A stretch of DNA of 64,000 nt from Notospermus geniculatus (GCA_002633025.1 NMRB01001489.1:51257-115256); one strand, 5' to 3'. Numbered from the stretch's first letter, positions 29,922 to 40,625 are shown. A program made the numbers and translations. Notes: generated by a model from the sequence alone, not told the origin.

Positions 29922-30063
29922 GAGGTTTAGAAAGCAAACGATAAACGTAAACGTTAAAGACAACGTTATTTGTGTACCGAAATGTAATATAAAATCTGGT
30001 TAATGTCTGGTATGAAAATAACATCGTTAACGTTTACGTTTATCGTTTGATTTCTTAACCTCT
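29922..30063. mobile_element. GGGAGGTTTAGAAA(N)CAAACGATAAACG MITE, unit A first
   Basis: Palindromic element with arms AAACGATAAACGTAAACGTT and AACGTTTACGTTTATCGTTT. Five copies in the window (30570, 33302, 33950, 36730 as well). Confidence 0.8.
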
Positions 30064-30569
30064 CTATTGTCTCGCCTTAAGGATTGTAATTTATAATGTC
30101 ACTCTAAAACCTGGATGTTTTATAAGGTTTTTAAACCTTATACAACAAGTGTTAAAACACTTTTGATCAAAAAAAGTGTTTGATAAACAACACCCCTAGG
30201 GCCTATTCCTTTATATATACAACTTCTGATAAGCCTGATGATCGAGTGTGTAATAAGTAAAAAAAAAATGTTCATATGATCGTAGCTCCCACAACCAATG
30301 AGTCAAAAGTGTTACATCAGTATTGAACACGGAGTTCTTAAGCTGAGATCGCCTCTTTTAAAATACATGTAGACGTCGAAGTCGATTTAAATGCGGTATT
30401 TTGCGTGGCGACTCTCAATACGTATTGGAGTCTAAATAAGTGTTCAGTCTCAATGCGTATTTTAAATTCTCAATGCGTATTACATTCTCAATGCGTATTG
30501 AAACCATATTGGGTACGTTTGAAGTTAAGCGTAACTTGTTCAGTGTTGTAATATACAGGCGTAGTGGGG

Positions 30570-30720
30570 AGGTTTAGAAATTAAAGGATAAACGTAAACG
30601 TTAACGACTACGTTATTTTTGTACAGAAAATGCAATTATTACATAAAATCTGGTTAATGTAGTATGAAAAATAACGTTGTCGTAAAGTTTACGTTTATGT
30701 GTGATTTCTAACCCTCCCTA
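30570..30720. mobile_element. GGGAGGTTTAGAAA MITE, unit A second
   Basis: GGGGAGGTTTAGAAATTAAA left end, TTTCTAACCCTCCCT right end, with GGATAAACGTAAACGTTAAC and GTAAAGTTTACGTTTAT arms. Immediately followed by another insertion (30721). Confidence 0.78.
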
Positions 30721-31062
30721 AGGCCAAAAAAATATTGTCTGTTTCTTGTCCAGCAAGTCAGCGAAAATTGATGCGGGCATGCGAATTTTTTTTTATTTTC
30801 AAGTAATTTTTTTTTTCGTTTTCTTCATGGATGGGGGAAATACCACCAGCAAACTATCTCTCTACATGTTTAAAGCACAGATTTCATGAAAAAGAAAGAT
30901 GATTTCAAGTGATGAAGCATTTCTGTGCATTGTATAGAAGGCGCTGCGTAACCAAAGTGGGGAAAGTTGGAATTGGTGAAAAACGAAAAAAAAATTCGAT
31001 GCCGAGGGTCTGGGAATGACGCGGGCGCGGACAAGAAACAGATACTTTTTTTTTTTTTGCCT
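30721..31062. mobile_element. Insertion specific to unit A, AGGCCAAAAAAATA ends
   Basis: Inverted ends AGGCCAAAAAAATATTGTCT and ATACTTTTTTTTTTTTTGCCT, each followed inwards by CTGTTTCTTGTCC or its complement. Unit B lacks it: CCTCCCTATGACTGAG is continuous at about 34100. The target duplication is probably TA with one base changed. Confidence 0.8.
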
Positions 31063-31063
31063 A

Positions 31064-31300
31064 ATGACTGAGGGTGCCTCCCGTATGCAAGTCCCGCTTT
31101 ATTGTTTGACGGAAATCAAAAACAGAGAAAGATGTTTACCAGTTACATGTACTCCCCTTGTCACATCGCGCCGTAATCCGTCAATCTTTTGTTGGGAGGC
31201 ATTGGCAAACGGGGGCAGTGAAAAATATTACACCGGAATCTGCAGAACGGAATTCAGTATAAACACGTATACCGCAATAGTACAAATACCTGCAGGCTAA
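31064..31300 (+). CDS. Possible Cys-rich exon or frame (unit A)
   Basis: Open frame with five regularly spaced cysteines (LYCLTEIKNRERCLPVTC, then PSIFCWEALANGG and YYTGICRTEFS). Compared with unit B (34106-34330) the substitutions are few and mostly conservative (Val/Ile, Ile/Leu). Phase does not fit a simple join to the 97-nt signal-peptide exon and no strong acceptor is visible, so coding status is uncertain. Confidence 0.3.
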   Translation: MTEGASRMQVPLYCLTEIKNRERCLPVTCTPLVTSRRNPSIFCWEALANGGSEKYYTGICRTEFSINTYTAIVQIPAG

Positions 31301-31499
31301 TAATGGTTGCAAACGTACATACATCTACAAACTCACAAAACGAACTGAGCAACTATCAACCTGGGCAGGCATTCATTAATAATTTATGCATTAACGGAAA
31401 AGATGACAGGATTCGGACAAGGCTAAAGACGGAGTCGATAGCCTTGTTTGGACAAGATGGTCTGCCAGGGCATGAGGTGACACGTGGATGGGCCGTTAA

Positions 31500-31642
31500 A
31501 GGGCCTCTAGAGGCAGCTCGCCATTAGGCTACTATCAGTACCGGTTCTTCGGCCAGGCGGCGCCACTTTAACGTAATAATCACTAGTACGAGGTATTCAA
31601 CCTGGGTTTTCCCCTGCCATGCTGGCTGCCTCTAGAGGCCCT
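31500..31642. mobile_element. TTAA-flanked MITE specific to unit B
   Basis: Ends AGGGCCTCTAGAGGCAGC and GCTGCCTCTAGAGGCCCT, TTAA on both sides. Unit A keeps the empty site CCGTTAAAGCAA at about 28111. Confidence 0.88.
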
Positions 31643-32034
31643 TTAAAGCAAATGGCTCGCGGGGTTTGTTGACAGTTGTTTGTTCACATGTCCTGAGCTC
31701 AAATCAAGCGCCGTTTTGAGAAAAAGGCGAAAGAAGGATTTTAGTTTAATGGGAAATGCATTAGACAGCCAAACTTCGGAGGCGTATTCTGCAAAATCTG
31801 CTGCTTCGAAATCAATGTGAATAGTACAAAATGTACATTTTGACTGACTGAATTTGAAAATGTCATTAATCCATTTTAACAAATTTTTAATGGAAGCTCG
31901 TCCCCAGGTGCACGTTCGCATATATTTGCACAGGTTTTGCCTATGACTGGAGCACGGCTTTGCCTGGAGACTAGGTTCATTCTCTATGGGAGGTACCACC
32001 AAAAATCAAAACAAACCCCGCGAGCCATTCGCTT

Positions 32035-32235
32035 TAAGGAACAAAAAATCGTATTGTTGCGTTCTAATCTCTGGAGATTGCTTTTTATAGCATGCACCTT
32101 AATCCTTTATTGAACAATAGAAACGGACACTTTTCACATGGGTAATTCTTTACTGTTACACCGGGTTGGACAGGAATCGAACCTGCGACCTCAGAGGTGA
32201 CAATCGCCGATATAGTCATTGCGCGAGACTGACAG
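32035..32235 (-). mobile_element. tRNA-derived SINE, family 2 (unit B)
   Basis: Copy of 28670-28870 carried by the segmental duplication. Same box B and body. Confidence 0.6.
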
Positions 32236-32384
32236 CCCTGTTTGTTGTTGTGCGAGATTGGGCGGATGCCAAATTAATCACAAGATTGACATATCACTTT
32301 TTAGTCACTGAATGAAAATAACATTATTCTTGTGTTTGCTTCAGTGGTATTTGTCATGTTATTCATAGTGATTGTTTTTTTCAT

Positions 32385-33068
32385 AAAAAACTCCACTGAT
32401 TGACGCATCACTCGTTACAAAATTGATTGACAGCACCGCGCTTTAGGCCACGCCTATCTAAAATCAGTACACGCTGAGCGAAAGCGAGAAATTCACCGGT
32501 AGAGCTTTGTGTAGGCGCGACACGGAACCTAGCAACAGAAAGGGAAATGAACGCGAATTTGATGAGTGGCTGCGGGAATCGTGTCGTGTGTTTATGATCG
32601 TTATGAGTCACTTCTCGAAGGCCTTTCGCTAGCAATCGTCGTAAAACTGCCGGAGAGGCGGGGAAAAGTTACAGTCTGAAACTGACGGCAACGGAGATAG
32701 TAATCATCAGCTGCATCTTTCGGAAGTTTTGACATTACATTGTCGATTTTTTACTGAGAGTGTCTGTGTGTTTTTTTCCATACAGCTTGGGTTCTCGTTT
32801 GAATCAATTTTTGCCGATATTTTTCGATATTTGTTACTCCGCGCGCGCGGAGGTTAGATTCAAAGATTTTTTGCACGAGTGTAACAACTTTACCAGAACT
32901 TTCGCGAGAAAGCAACAACCAGCAGTATCAAAAAGGATTTGTGCGTCGGCATCTTTCTCGCGGACCGTAATTTTTGGTGGATTTTACGTCAAGGAAGTAC
33001 CGCTTAAACCGGAAGTACCCATCGGGAAATTCACACGTTTAATATTCCGACGTTCTTAGGATTTCAAA
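32385..33068 (+). promoter_or_regulatory. Promoter and 5' leader of secreted-protein gene, unit B
   Basis: Copy of 28995-29686. Identical over long stretches (for example ACGGCAACGGAGATAGTAAT and GCGAAAGCGAGAAATTCACC). Small changes near 32870-32930 (AGCAACAACCAGCAG). The minus-strand frame inside (32635-32408) is probably a shadow of conserved non-coding DNA. Confidence 0.45.
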
Positions 33069-33165
33069 ATGAGAACGTATCATTTATTTTGGATTTTGGT
33101 ATCCGCTTACGCGACGTTAATTACGGGGCAATACTATGACGACACTGCTGTTTACTCCAACGAAG
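33069..33165 (+). CDS. Secreted-protein first coding exon (unit B)
   Basis: Same 97-nt exon as in unit A: signal peptide, then QYYDDTAVYSNE and the donor GTAGGC. The ATT/ATA difference (Ile) is synonymous. As the copy nearer the right, it may be the one still joined to the remaining exons, possibly beyond 34.4 kb, but no such exon was recognised. Confidence 0.55.
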
Positions 33166-33301
33166 GTAGGCCACATTTTTGTCTTTTTTTTCTCGAAAAT
33201 ATAGATGATGTGATACTGTGCACTGTTTCGCTGGCCATTACATGTCAATCGTATTCATATTGCGCTAAAACCTAATGCAGAGTACAGTTCCCTAAAAAGA
33301 A

Positions 33302-33453
33302 TAGGGAGGATTAGAAAGCAAACGATAAACGTAAACGTTAAAGACAACGTTATTTGTGTACCGAAATGTAATATAAAATCTGGTTAATGTTTGGTATGAA
33401 AATAACATCGTTAACGTTTACGTTTATCGTTTGATTTCTTAACCTCTCTATTG
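33302..33453. mobile_element. GGGAGG(A/T)TTAGAAA MITE, unit B first
   Basis: Counterpart of 29922-30063 in the duplicate: AGGGAGGATTAGAAAGCAAA left end, TTTCTTAACCTCTCT right end. Confidence 0.8.
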
Positions 33454-33949
33454 TCTCGCCTAAAGAATGTAATTTAAAATGTCACTCTAAAACCTGGATG
33501 TTGTGTAAGGTTTTTAAACCTTATACAACAAGTGTTGAACACTTTTGATCAAAAAAAGTGTTTGATAAACAACACCCCATTAATTAGGGCCTATTCCTTT
33601 ATATATACAACTTTTGATAAGCCTGATGATCGAGTGTGTAATAAGTATAAAAAAAATGTTCATATGATCGTAACTCCCACAACCAATGAGTCAAAAGTGT
33701 TACATCAGTATTGAACACGGAGTTCTTAAGCTGAGATCGCCTCTTTTAAAATAGACGTCGAAGTCGATTTAAATGCGGTATTTTGCGTGGCGACTCTCAA
33801 TACGTATTGAAGTCTAAATAAGTGTTCAGCCTCAATGCGTATTAAAAATTCTCAATGCGTATTAAATTCTCAATGCGTATTGAAACCATATTGGGTACGT
33901 TTGGAGTTAAGCGTAACTTGTTCAGTGTTGTAATATACAGGCGTAGTGG

Positions 33950-34104
33950 GGAGGTTTAGAAATTAAAGGATAAACGTAAACGTTAACGACTACGTTATTT
34001 TTGTACAGAAAATGCAACTATTACATAAAATCTGGTTAATGTAGTATGAAAAATAACGTTGTCGTAAAGTTTGCGTTTATCGTGTGTTTTCTAAACCTCC
34101 CTAT
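33950..34104. mobile_element. GGGAGGTTTAGAAA MITE, unit B second
   Basis: Counterpart of 30570-30720; here uninterrupted next to the putative Cys-rich frame. Confidence 0.78.
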
Positions 34105-34105
34105 G

Positions 34106-34330
34106 ACTGAGAGTGCCTCCGGTATGCAAATCCCGCTTTATTGTTTGACGGAACTCAAAAATAGAGAAAGATGTTTACCAGTTATATGTACTCCCCTTGT
34201 CACATCGCGCCGTAATCCGTCAATCTTTTGTTGGGAGGCATTGGCAAACGGGGGCAGTGAAAAATATTACACCGGAATCTGCAGAACGGAATTCAGTATA
34301 AATACCTATACCGGTAGTACAAATACCTGC
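34106..34330 (+). CDS. Possible Cys-rich exon or frame (unit B)
   Basis: Homologue of 31064-31300 with the cysteines kept; the reading diverges after INTYT because of a small indel. Lies directly after a MITE end (CTAAACCTCCCT), so the sequence beside any acceptor has been disturbed. Confidence 0.3.
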
Positions 34331-34403
34331 AGGCTAATAATGGTTGCTAACGTACATCTACAAACTCACAAAACGAACTGAGCAACTATCAACCTGGGCA
34401 GGC

Positions 34404-34680
34404 GCGGATCCGGGGGGACCCGGCCCGTGCCCCCCCCCCGCATTTTTTCGGTAACCATCGTTAGAAAAATTGCCCTTTTTCAAAGTGCCACAGAATTGCC
34501 TTGTAATTTGTCCCTCAGATCCTGGGAAATCGCACCAACGTCCTTCTAGATTTCAATGTTTTCTGGGGAGAGCCCCCAGACGCCCGCAATGGCTTCGCAC
34601 CTTCAGTGCTTGCCTTCATTGCCCCCCTAGGGCCTTCTGTGCCCCCCTTTACCAGAATCCTGGATCCGCCCCTGCTAGGA
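34404..34680. mobile_element. Element with GGCGCGGATCC/GGATCCGCCCCTG ends
   Basis: GGCGCGGATCCGGGGGG on the left and CCAGAATCCTGGATCCGCCC on the right are inverted. Internal C-tracts and CTTCTAGATTTCAATGTTTT relate it to 18640-18835. It marks the right edge of duplication unit B. Confidence 0.6.
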
Positions 34681-35030
34681 ATGCGTTCAAGTTTGATACT
34701 GATAAGTCAGTGCATAAAGACAAACCCCTAAAGCAACCACTTGGGCACACGCTGGTGCTTGTCCAATGAGTTCCAGTTTTTCTCACCAGATGGCTCTTAT
34801 CACCCTAATTTCCATGTTAAAATAATATTTCTAATCAAATGTGGGTTGGTGGCCGTAGCATCCAACAATCCACTAGCCCTGAGCCCAAATTGGTGAAGAA
34901 TGACCAATTCATAAAGGTGCCAGGGCTGGATAAACCCCCCCCCTTTACCAGAATCCTGGATCCGCCCCTGCTAGGAATGCGTTCAAGTTTGATACTGATA
35001 AGTCAGTGCATAAAGACATCAAACCCCTTT
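34642..35030. repeat. Direct repeat about 95 bp long, 293 bp apart
   Basis: CCCCCTTTACCAGAATCCTG through TACTGATAAGTCAGTGCATA and AAAGACA occurs at 34642-34735 and again at 34935-35025, so an element end plus its flank was duplicated locally. Confidence 0.8.
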
Positions 35031-35430
35031 GGTTTGATGTCTTTATGGTCAGTGGTACATTGTATCTAACCGAGACTGAGTTGGTGTCTAGGCCAGCTCA
35101 ACTTGACCGATGCACAAGAAGTTTAAAACGATTTTAATCCTTCCCTGCAGCAGTTTCCTCCGGGAATTCCGGTTTCTTAAGAAGCCCAATATTGTCTAGA
35201 GCTAAAATGCCGCAATTGGGCTCAACTCTTGAATCAATACCTCTGTCTTCCTTGTTATTTTCCAGTCGTACCATTACCAAGCCCAGCAGCCATCTATCAT
35301 TTTATAGCGGTGGTCGTGTTTCACAGAACGTTGAGGTTTTTATAGTTTGATCTGTTTCAAAGTTCCATTGATTTCATAGTTTTGTGTGAAGTTGAGCGTT
35401 GAGCGGCCTTTCTGGCCCAGCAAAGACCTC
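35031..35430. other. No feature recognised
   Basis: Short palindrome CATCAAACCCCTTTGGTTTGATG at 35018-35040, otherwise plain spacer. Confidence 0.35.
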
Positions 35431-35432
35431 CA

Positions 35433-35561
35433 GGGCCGACCGCACAGAAAGTCCGATAGTGCTTTCGGTGCCTATCGGCGGTTTAATTAATGGGAAAATG
35501 CGTTATAACGAACTGCCGATAGGCGCCGGTAGCACTATCGGACTGTCTGTGCGGTCGCCCT
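35433..35561. mobile_element. Palindromic MITE, GGCGACCGCACAGA ends
   Basis: Arms CAGAAAGTCCGATAGTGCT and AGCACTATCGGACTGTCTG, with CCTATCGGCGG/CCGATAGGCG inside. Confidence 0.8.
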
Positions 35562-35650
35562 GACCTTCAGCGTATGTTCTTTCCAATGAATACCTACATG
35601 TATGTGGTGCGTTTCTCTAATCGTATTGCCGGGGGTTTTGCCGGAGATAT

Positions 35651-36050
35651 GGGGCCATATTCATAAAGGGTGTTTAGCCTAATCAGCGTACAAATTCTGC
35701 ATTACACAGGTTAAAGGCCTAGAAAACTATTGTTCTGCCTTTTGTATGCTGCCTGATCTCTGGCATTTACCCACAAGATGATCACACGCGTGTAACTTTC
35801 CTGCGGGTCAGTGTGGGAGGACAAAAGAAAGTGTTGGACAAATTCTAGACAAGCCTGCCTGATCGTTTAACTTTTCCTTTGTGCTCTTGGGCTTAGACGC
35901 AGGAAAGTTGTACGCGTGTGATTATCCTGCGGGTAAATGCCTCTGGTGAAGCACCATACAGACATCTGACAATAGATTTCTAGGCCTTTAACCTGTGTAA
36001 TGCAGAATTTGTACGCTGATTAGGCTAAACACCCTTTATGAATACGGCCC
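35651..36050. mobile_element. Hairpin nested within a hairpin (GGGCCATATTCATAAAG family)
   Basis: Outer arms GGGGCCATATTCATAAAGGG/CCCTTTATGAATACGGCCC, with TAGCCTAATCAGCGTACAAA and its complement. The inner element is about 35760-35945, with arms GGCATTTACCCACAAGATGA/CCTGCGGGTAAATGCC and CACACGCGTGTAACTTTCCT/AGGAAAGTTGTACGCGTGTG. The simple, uninterrupted relative is 5075-5176. Confidence 0.82.
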
Positions 36051-36182
36051 ATGGAGTCCACGACAGGTTAGTAGGGAAAAAATCATATTATATATCATAT
36101 AAAGTAATCAATATTCAATCATAAGGACGAGGATCCAGTTCGGGTCGCAACCTCGCATACTACATGTACATGTACACCAATA

Positions 36183-36575
36183 ATAGCGAGTTTTCGCAAA
36201 TCTGACGAAAAACGAAGTACGAAATACGAAATTGGACGTCATATTCATGACGTAATGTATTTCAGGAAATGGTTGGTACCACAAATTTAATGTCCCTGCT
36301 GCCAGTGCGTCTTTTAGCATATCATGTAAGACCGAGAGAGTTATGGTGCATCTTGCATTTTTAAATTTCCACTTCGTATCTACGAAGAAAGATAGATTTC
36401 AAAATTTGATATACACCGTTAACTCTATCGGTCTAACGTCACACGCTAAAAGAGGCTCTTGCAGCAGGCGATATTTGTGGGAATCAAACATCTCCTGAAA
36501 TACATTACGTCATGGAAATGAAGTCCAATTTCGTATTTCGTACTTCGCGTTTCGTCAGATTTGCGAAACCGCAGT
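36183..36575. mobile_element. AG(T/C)GAGTTTTCGCAAATCTGACG element, copy 1
   Basis: Ends AGCGAGTTTTCGCAAATCTG and CAGATTTGCGAAACCGC. Interior GTCCCTGCTGCCAGTGC, TTTTAGCATATCATGTAAGACCG and the complementary half. Copies at 41750 (complete) and 50937 (degraded). Confidence 0.82.
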
Positions 36576-36729
36576 ATTATTGAGGTCAAAACCGAGCGCC
36601 ACATATGGCATTACTGACAACAACACTGTGCGAATTGATGTAGACCTAGAGAAGGGGAAAACCGGTCAAAGGCCAATCCTACAAAACATATGACCCCGTG
36701 TCGGGGTCATATTTTGCGTCACACCAAAA

Positions 36730-36880
36730 ATAGAAAGAAATCAAACGATAAACGTTAACTTCACGACAACGTTATTTTTCATACTGCGAATTCACCAGAT
36801 TATATATTGCACTTTCAGTACAAAAAAATAACGTTGTCGTAAAGTTAACGTTTATCGTTTGATTTCTTAAACTCCCTACA
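36730..36880. mobile_element. CAAACGATAAACGTTAAC MITE, fifth copy
   Basis: AAGAAATCAAACGATAAACG left arm, CGTTTATCGTTTGATTTCTT right arm followed by AAACTCCCT. Interior differs slightly from the 29.9-34.1 kb copies. Confidence 0.75.
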
Positions 36881-36965
36881 TTTACGCTGCAACGTAATAT
36901 TTCCTAGGATATAAATGGGATCATCTACGGCGGGATGCGAAATATTTCCTTCCAATAAAATTGTG

Positions 36966-37378
36966 TGAGGTTTTGCAAACTTACGTTTTACATTTACGAT
37001 TACGATTTGAAAACGTCATGACGTCGGCTCTGCGGGACGTTTTTACGTGGAAATCGCATGCTACAGGTAAGAAACTTACGATTTAATCAAAGCCAAATAT
37101 TTCATTTTTGTAATCCAAGAATTCGCCTGCAATTTAACACATTGATAAATGGGTATATTTCGCAGTTGCAGCAAAAATGACAAGAAGAATGCTTGGCACA
37201 TCTGCCCTGGAGCGCTTGCCAAACATGGGATACATCGACCCTCTTTTCACCTGGCACGGGAAGTTTCAATTCAAATGATGACGCCATCGCGTCACGTTCT
37301 TTCTTGACATGAGGCGTGACGTCATGACGTCGTCAAATCGTAATCGTAAATGTAAAACGTAAGCTTGCAAAAACTCCC
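36966..37378. mobile_element. Foldback element with TGAGGTTTTGCAAACTTACG ends
   Basis: Left TGAGGTTTTGCAAACTTACG, right CGTAAGCTTGCAAAAACTCC; inner arms TTTTACATTTACGATTACGA and TCGTAATCGTAAATGTAAAA. The right terminus AAACTCCCTA resembles the AGGGAG superfamily. Confidence 0.75.
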
Positions 37379-37649
37379 TAATTATTTCGCAGGAAAAAAT
37401 GTATCGTATACGGCGGCCTTAACAGCCCTTGCATCATACAAAACCTATCAATGTTCATCGTTTCTCTTGTACTACACCTGTTTGAGACAAGGCAGAGCTA
37501 ATGTAAACCATCGATACGAACCCCCTGCGCCCTGAGCAATGTCTGTTATCACCAGTTATAGAGAGCTGTCGGATGCGAAATCGCGGGATAGCATTCTCTT
37601 TCATTGCTGACCCTGACACTGACATTCCTGATTTTGTTCGAACACGAGT

Positions 37650-38096
37650 TAAGGCCGCCGTACACGATACATTTTTCTCCTGCGAAATATTTCGTACGAT
37701 TTCTCATCAAATTTTATTGGAAGGAAATATTTCGCATCCCGCCGTTGATGATCCCATTTGTTTCCTAGGAAGAATTACGTTGCAGCATAAAACTTATTGT
37801 GTGTGACAAGAAATATGACCACGTCACGATGTCGTATTTTTTGGTAGGATTAACCTATTACCTGTGGACAAAGGAGCACAAAGCGTCAGTTGTACAATAA
37901 TCTGCTACCACGGCGTACACGATAGGAAATATTCCCTATAGCATTTTGTTGTACAAGAAAAATAGGACAGAACCTATTTGTGGATATTTTTCCTTTACGA
38001 CAAAAATGGGAGGATATTTCCCGTCATACACGGTAAAATAAATTCCTACAAAATATTTCGTAGGAAAAAATTATATCGTGTACGGCGGCCTTTAGG
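37650..38096. mobile_element. GGCCGCCGTACACGATAC element (unit 1)
   Basis: Ends GGCCGCCGTACACGATACAT and ATATCGTGTACGGCGGCC; AAATATTTCGTA and its complement recur inside. The same terminal sequence occurs alone at about 37400-37422. Confidence 0.8.
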
Positions 38097-38273
38097 AAGT
38101 TCTTCAGCAACAATTTGACGATAAAAAAATGGGTTAAGTTCACTGTCTATCGTCAATCAGACTAAATGTATTTCACATAGAAGATGTGAATTTCTTAACT
38201 CGTGTTTGATCAAAAACACGAATCGACGGCTAGGATAGCTCTCATGAACCTATGACTAATATGCTCGCTCCCT

Positions 38274-39114
38274 CACTGCAAAAAATATTTTCTTATTTTC
38301 TACTTTTTAGCTCACTGGGGTGAGCTATTACAATGGTGCAGCGTCCGTCGTCCGTCGTCGTCGTGTTCCGTTAGCAGGGCACGTTTCGTAACCGCTGGAA
38401 CTATTGATCTGAAACTTGGTACATATATACCCCTAGGTCAGATGACCCACGGCACCAAGTTTCAGTTCCATTCGACTCTCAGTTTGGCCACCAGGTGGCG
38501 GAAACCAAAAACACAAAAAGTGCAATAACTCCTGAACTAATGACTAGATCATCTCCAAAATGGCGTAACCTGAAAATCGACCAAGTGCTATTACTCGGGA
38601 ACGGCTTGACGCAGAGTGCTCAAATTTGATATTTACCTCCATCCAGATGACCTTTACATGCATGTCAAATTTCGGCCTGATTTGACTTCAAACATGGCCA
38701 CCAGGTGGCGTAACCCAAAAATCATCAAAGTGCTGTAACTCAGGAACGCCTTAACCGAAAGCGCTCCACAATGTGATATGTGGCCCCCTGCAGATGACCT
38801 TTATGTCCATGTGAAGTTTCGGCCCAATCGGACATCCAATATGGCCGCCAGGTGGCGTAACCCGAAAATAATCAAAGTCCTACCTGGGAATGACTTGACG
38901 CAGATTGCTCATAACTGATATGTACATGTACCTCCCTCTGTCATTAGACTATTAGGCCTATGTCCAACCCAGTGAGCACATGGTCCATGGACCATTTCAT
39001 TCTTACTTTCTTGGGAGTGAGACAAGAAAATCTGTAATTTTTCTTGTGATTTTCTTGTCTCACTCCCAAGAAAGTAAGAAAAAGTAAGAAAATAAGAAAA
39101 TATTTTTTGCAGTG
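38274..39114. mobile_element. 841-bp insertion specific to unit 1, CACTGCAAAAAATATTTTC ends
   Basis: Inverted ends CACTGCAAAAAATATTTTCT and AGAAAATATTTTTTGCAGTG. Unit 2 reads straight through at about 54625 (GCTCCCTCCGTCCC). Interior starts TTAGCTCACTGGGGTGAGCT, GGTGCAGCGTCCGTCGTC, followed by about three degenerate units with CCACCAGGTGGCG(T/G)AA and AGATGACCTTTA words. Confidence 0.85.
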
Positions 39115-39853
39115 CTCCGTCCCGCATACAAACTTTCGTATGCGGTGACAAACGTAGCGAACGTAAAGGCCGGGCGCACATGGACGGCAAAACTCAATGC
39201 GGTAGGGGTGTTTTTAAAGTCGACTGACCCAACGCTTTCGACTCCTCATCAGCATGGCCAGTCGATTTTTAAAAAAAAACTACCGCATTGAGTTTTTCCG
39301 CAAATGTGCGCTGGGCGCGCATGGACGGCAAAATTCAATGCGGTAGAGGTGTTTTTAAAGCCGACTGACCCGGTTGAATAAACGAGCCGACAGCGTTTGG
39401 TCAGTCAACTTTGAAAGCATTTAGATTTGCCCTCCATGTGCGCCTAGCCTAAGAACCACTGATATCCTCAGGATAAGGCAGCGCGCAAAACCGCACAAAC
39501 TTTTCATTTACTGCCGTATTGACACTGCTCCTGTTGAGAAACACGGAAAAATCGACTTCTTTTGATAATTGATAAACTAAGTGAGGATTTGTGGCTACTT
39601 CATCGGAAACAACACCAAGTGAGCTCAGAAGTTTAGTTGTTTCAAGGAGTGTGTATCAATAAATTAGTCAAAAACTGCGTTAGTCCTCTCAATGAATTAC
39701 TGCTTGAATACGCGTTGTGTTTTGAAAAATTCATGTGCAATGGTCCTGATGTTAAACTAGTTGCATTTGTAACAAATACTTGTATGTAAGTACTTGAGGT
39801 ACTCTGTCATTGTTTCCGCAGCGGAAAGGCAAATAGGTAGAACATCTCTGTAA

Positions 39854-40445
39854 AGGCTCGTCTACACGATCATACATTTGTTCAAAACATCATCATACAT
39901 TTGTAGGATGATGTCCAAGCTTCTTTGTCGATTTCGGTCTTGTGACAATGCAGCTAAAATTTTGAACATCATCATACATTGTTCAAAACAGCATCATAGA
40001 CTTGTAATGATGTTCATGTTTGTTGGGGATTTCGATCTACAGTCCAACATTCATGGACATTGTATGATGAAGTATGATGGAGAAAGGATAATGTTGGATG
40101 CTGTTCAAGTTTGTTGGGAAAACCGTCCACACGATCATACATTTGTCCCTGAACATCATCACACATTTTTTTTGGGATGTTTTGCATTGGCAAGATGAAA
40201 TATGCAGCTAAAAATTTGAACATCATCATACATGTACATGTTCAGGTTTGTTGGGAAAACAGTCCACACGATCATACATTTGCCCTGAACATCATCACAC
40301 AAATTCGAACATCATCATACATATGTTGGTTGCTGTTCAAGTTTGTTGGGAAAACAGCCTACACAATCAAATATCTGTCCATGAACATCATCATACAAAT
40401 GTATGAGGATATTCTGAACAAATGTATGATCTTGTAGACGGGCCT
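39854..40445. mobile_element. 592-bp element specific to unit 1, TAA target duplication
   Basis: Ends AGGCTCGTCTACACGATCAT and GATCTTGTAGACGGGCCT, flanked by TAA. Filled with repeats of AACATCATCATACATTTG and GTTCAAGTTTGTTGGGAAAA. Unit 2 has the intact site CTGTAAGGCTAGG. TSD and ends resemble PIF/Harbinger-type elements. Confidence 0.85.
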
Positions 40446-40448
40446 TAA

Positions 40449-40625
40449 GGGTAGGAATCCACTGCGGACTTTCTGCTTTGCAACCTGCTACCTGCGATCG
40501 AATGCGACCGCAAGGAACTTGAAATTGAACCTGTGACTTTTCGGTCTCGAGTCCGATGTCCAACCACTCCGCCACCGCACACTCCACCACAGACGCCCCA
40601 AAACAAAGAGTGGAGTGACCGCTGA
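40449..40625 (-). mobile_element. tRNA-derived SINE, family 3 (unit 1)
   Basis: Minus strand box A TGGCGGAGTGGTTGGACATC and box B AGGTTCAATTTC, continuing into CTTGCGGTCGCATTCGATCG. Copy in unit 2 at 55925-56100. Confidence 0.7.

Larger units (their letters stand above)
28079..31380. repeat. Tandem segmental duplication, unit A
   Basis: Begins GTCTGCCAGGGCATGAGGTG and ends CAACCTGGGCAGGC. The same boundaries and content occur in unit B at 31460-34403, in direct orientation. Differences are mostly inserted elements (30721-31062 here; 31500-31642 in unit B) and scattered substitutions. Confidence 0.88.
31460..34403. repeat. Tandem segmental duplication, unit B
   Basis: Direct copy of 28079-31380, including SINE, promoter/leader, signal-peptide exon, two MITEs and the putative Cys-rich exon, ending at the same CAACCTGGGCAGGC. 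Confidence 0.88.

Noticed and set aside
39878-40437. Plus-strand frames over the ATCATCATACATTTG region
   Set aside because: Translation of internal repeats of a non-autonomous element absent from unit 2.
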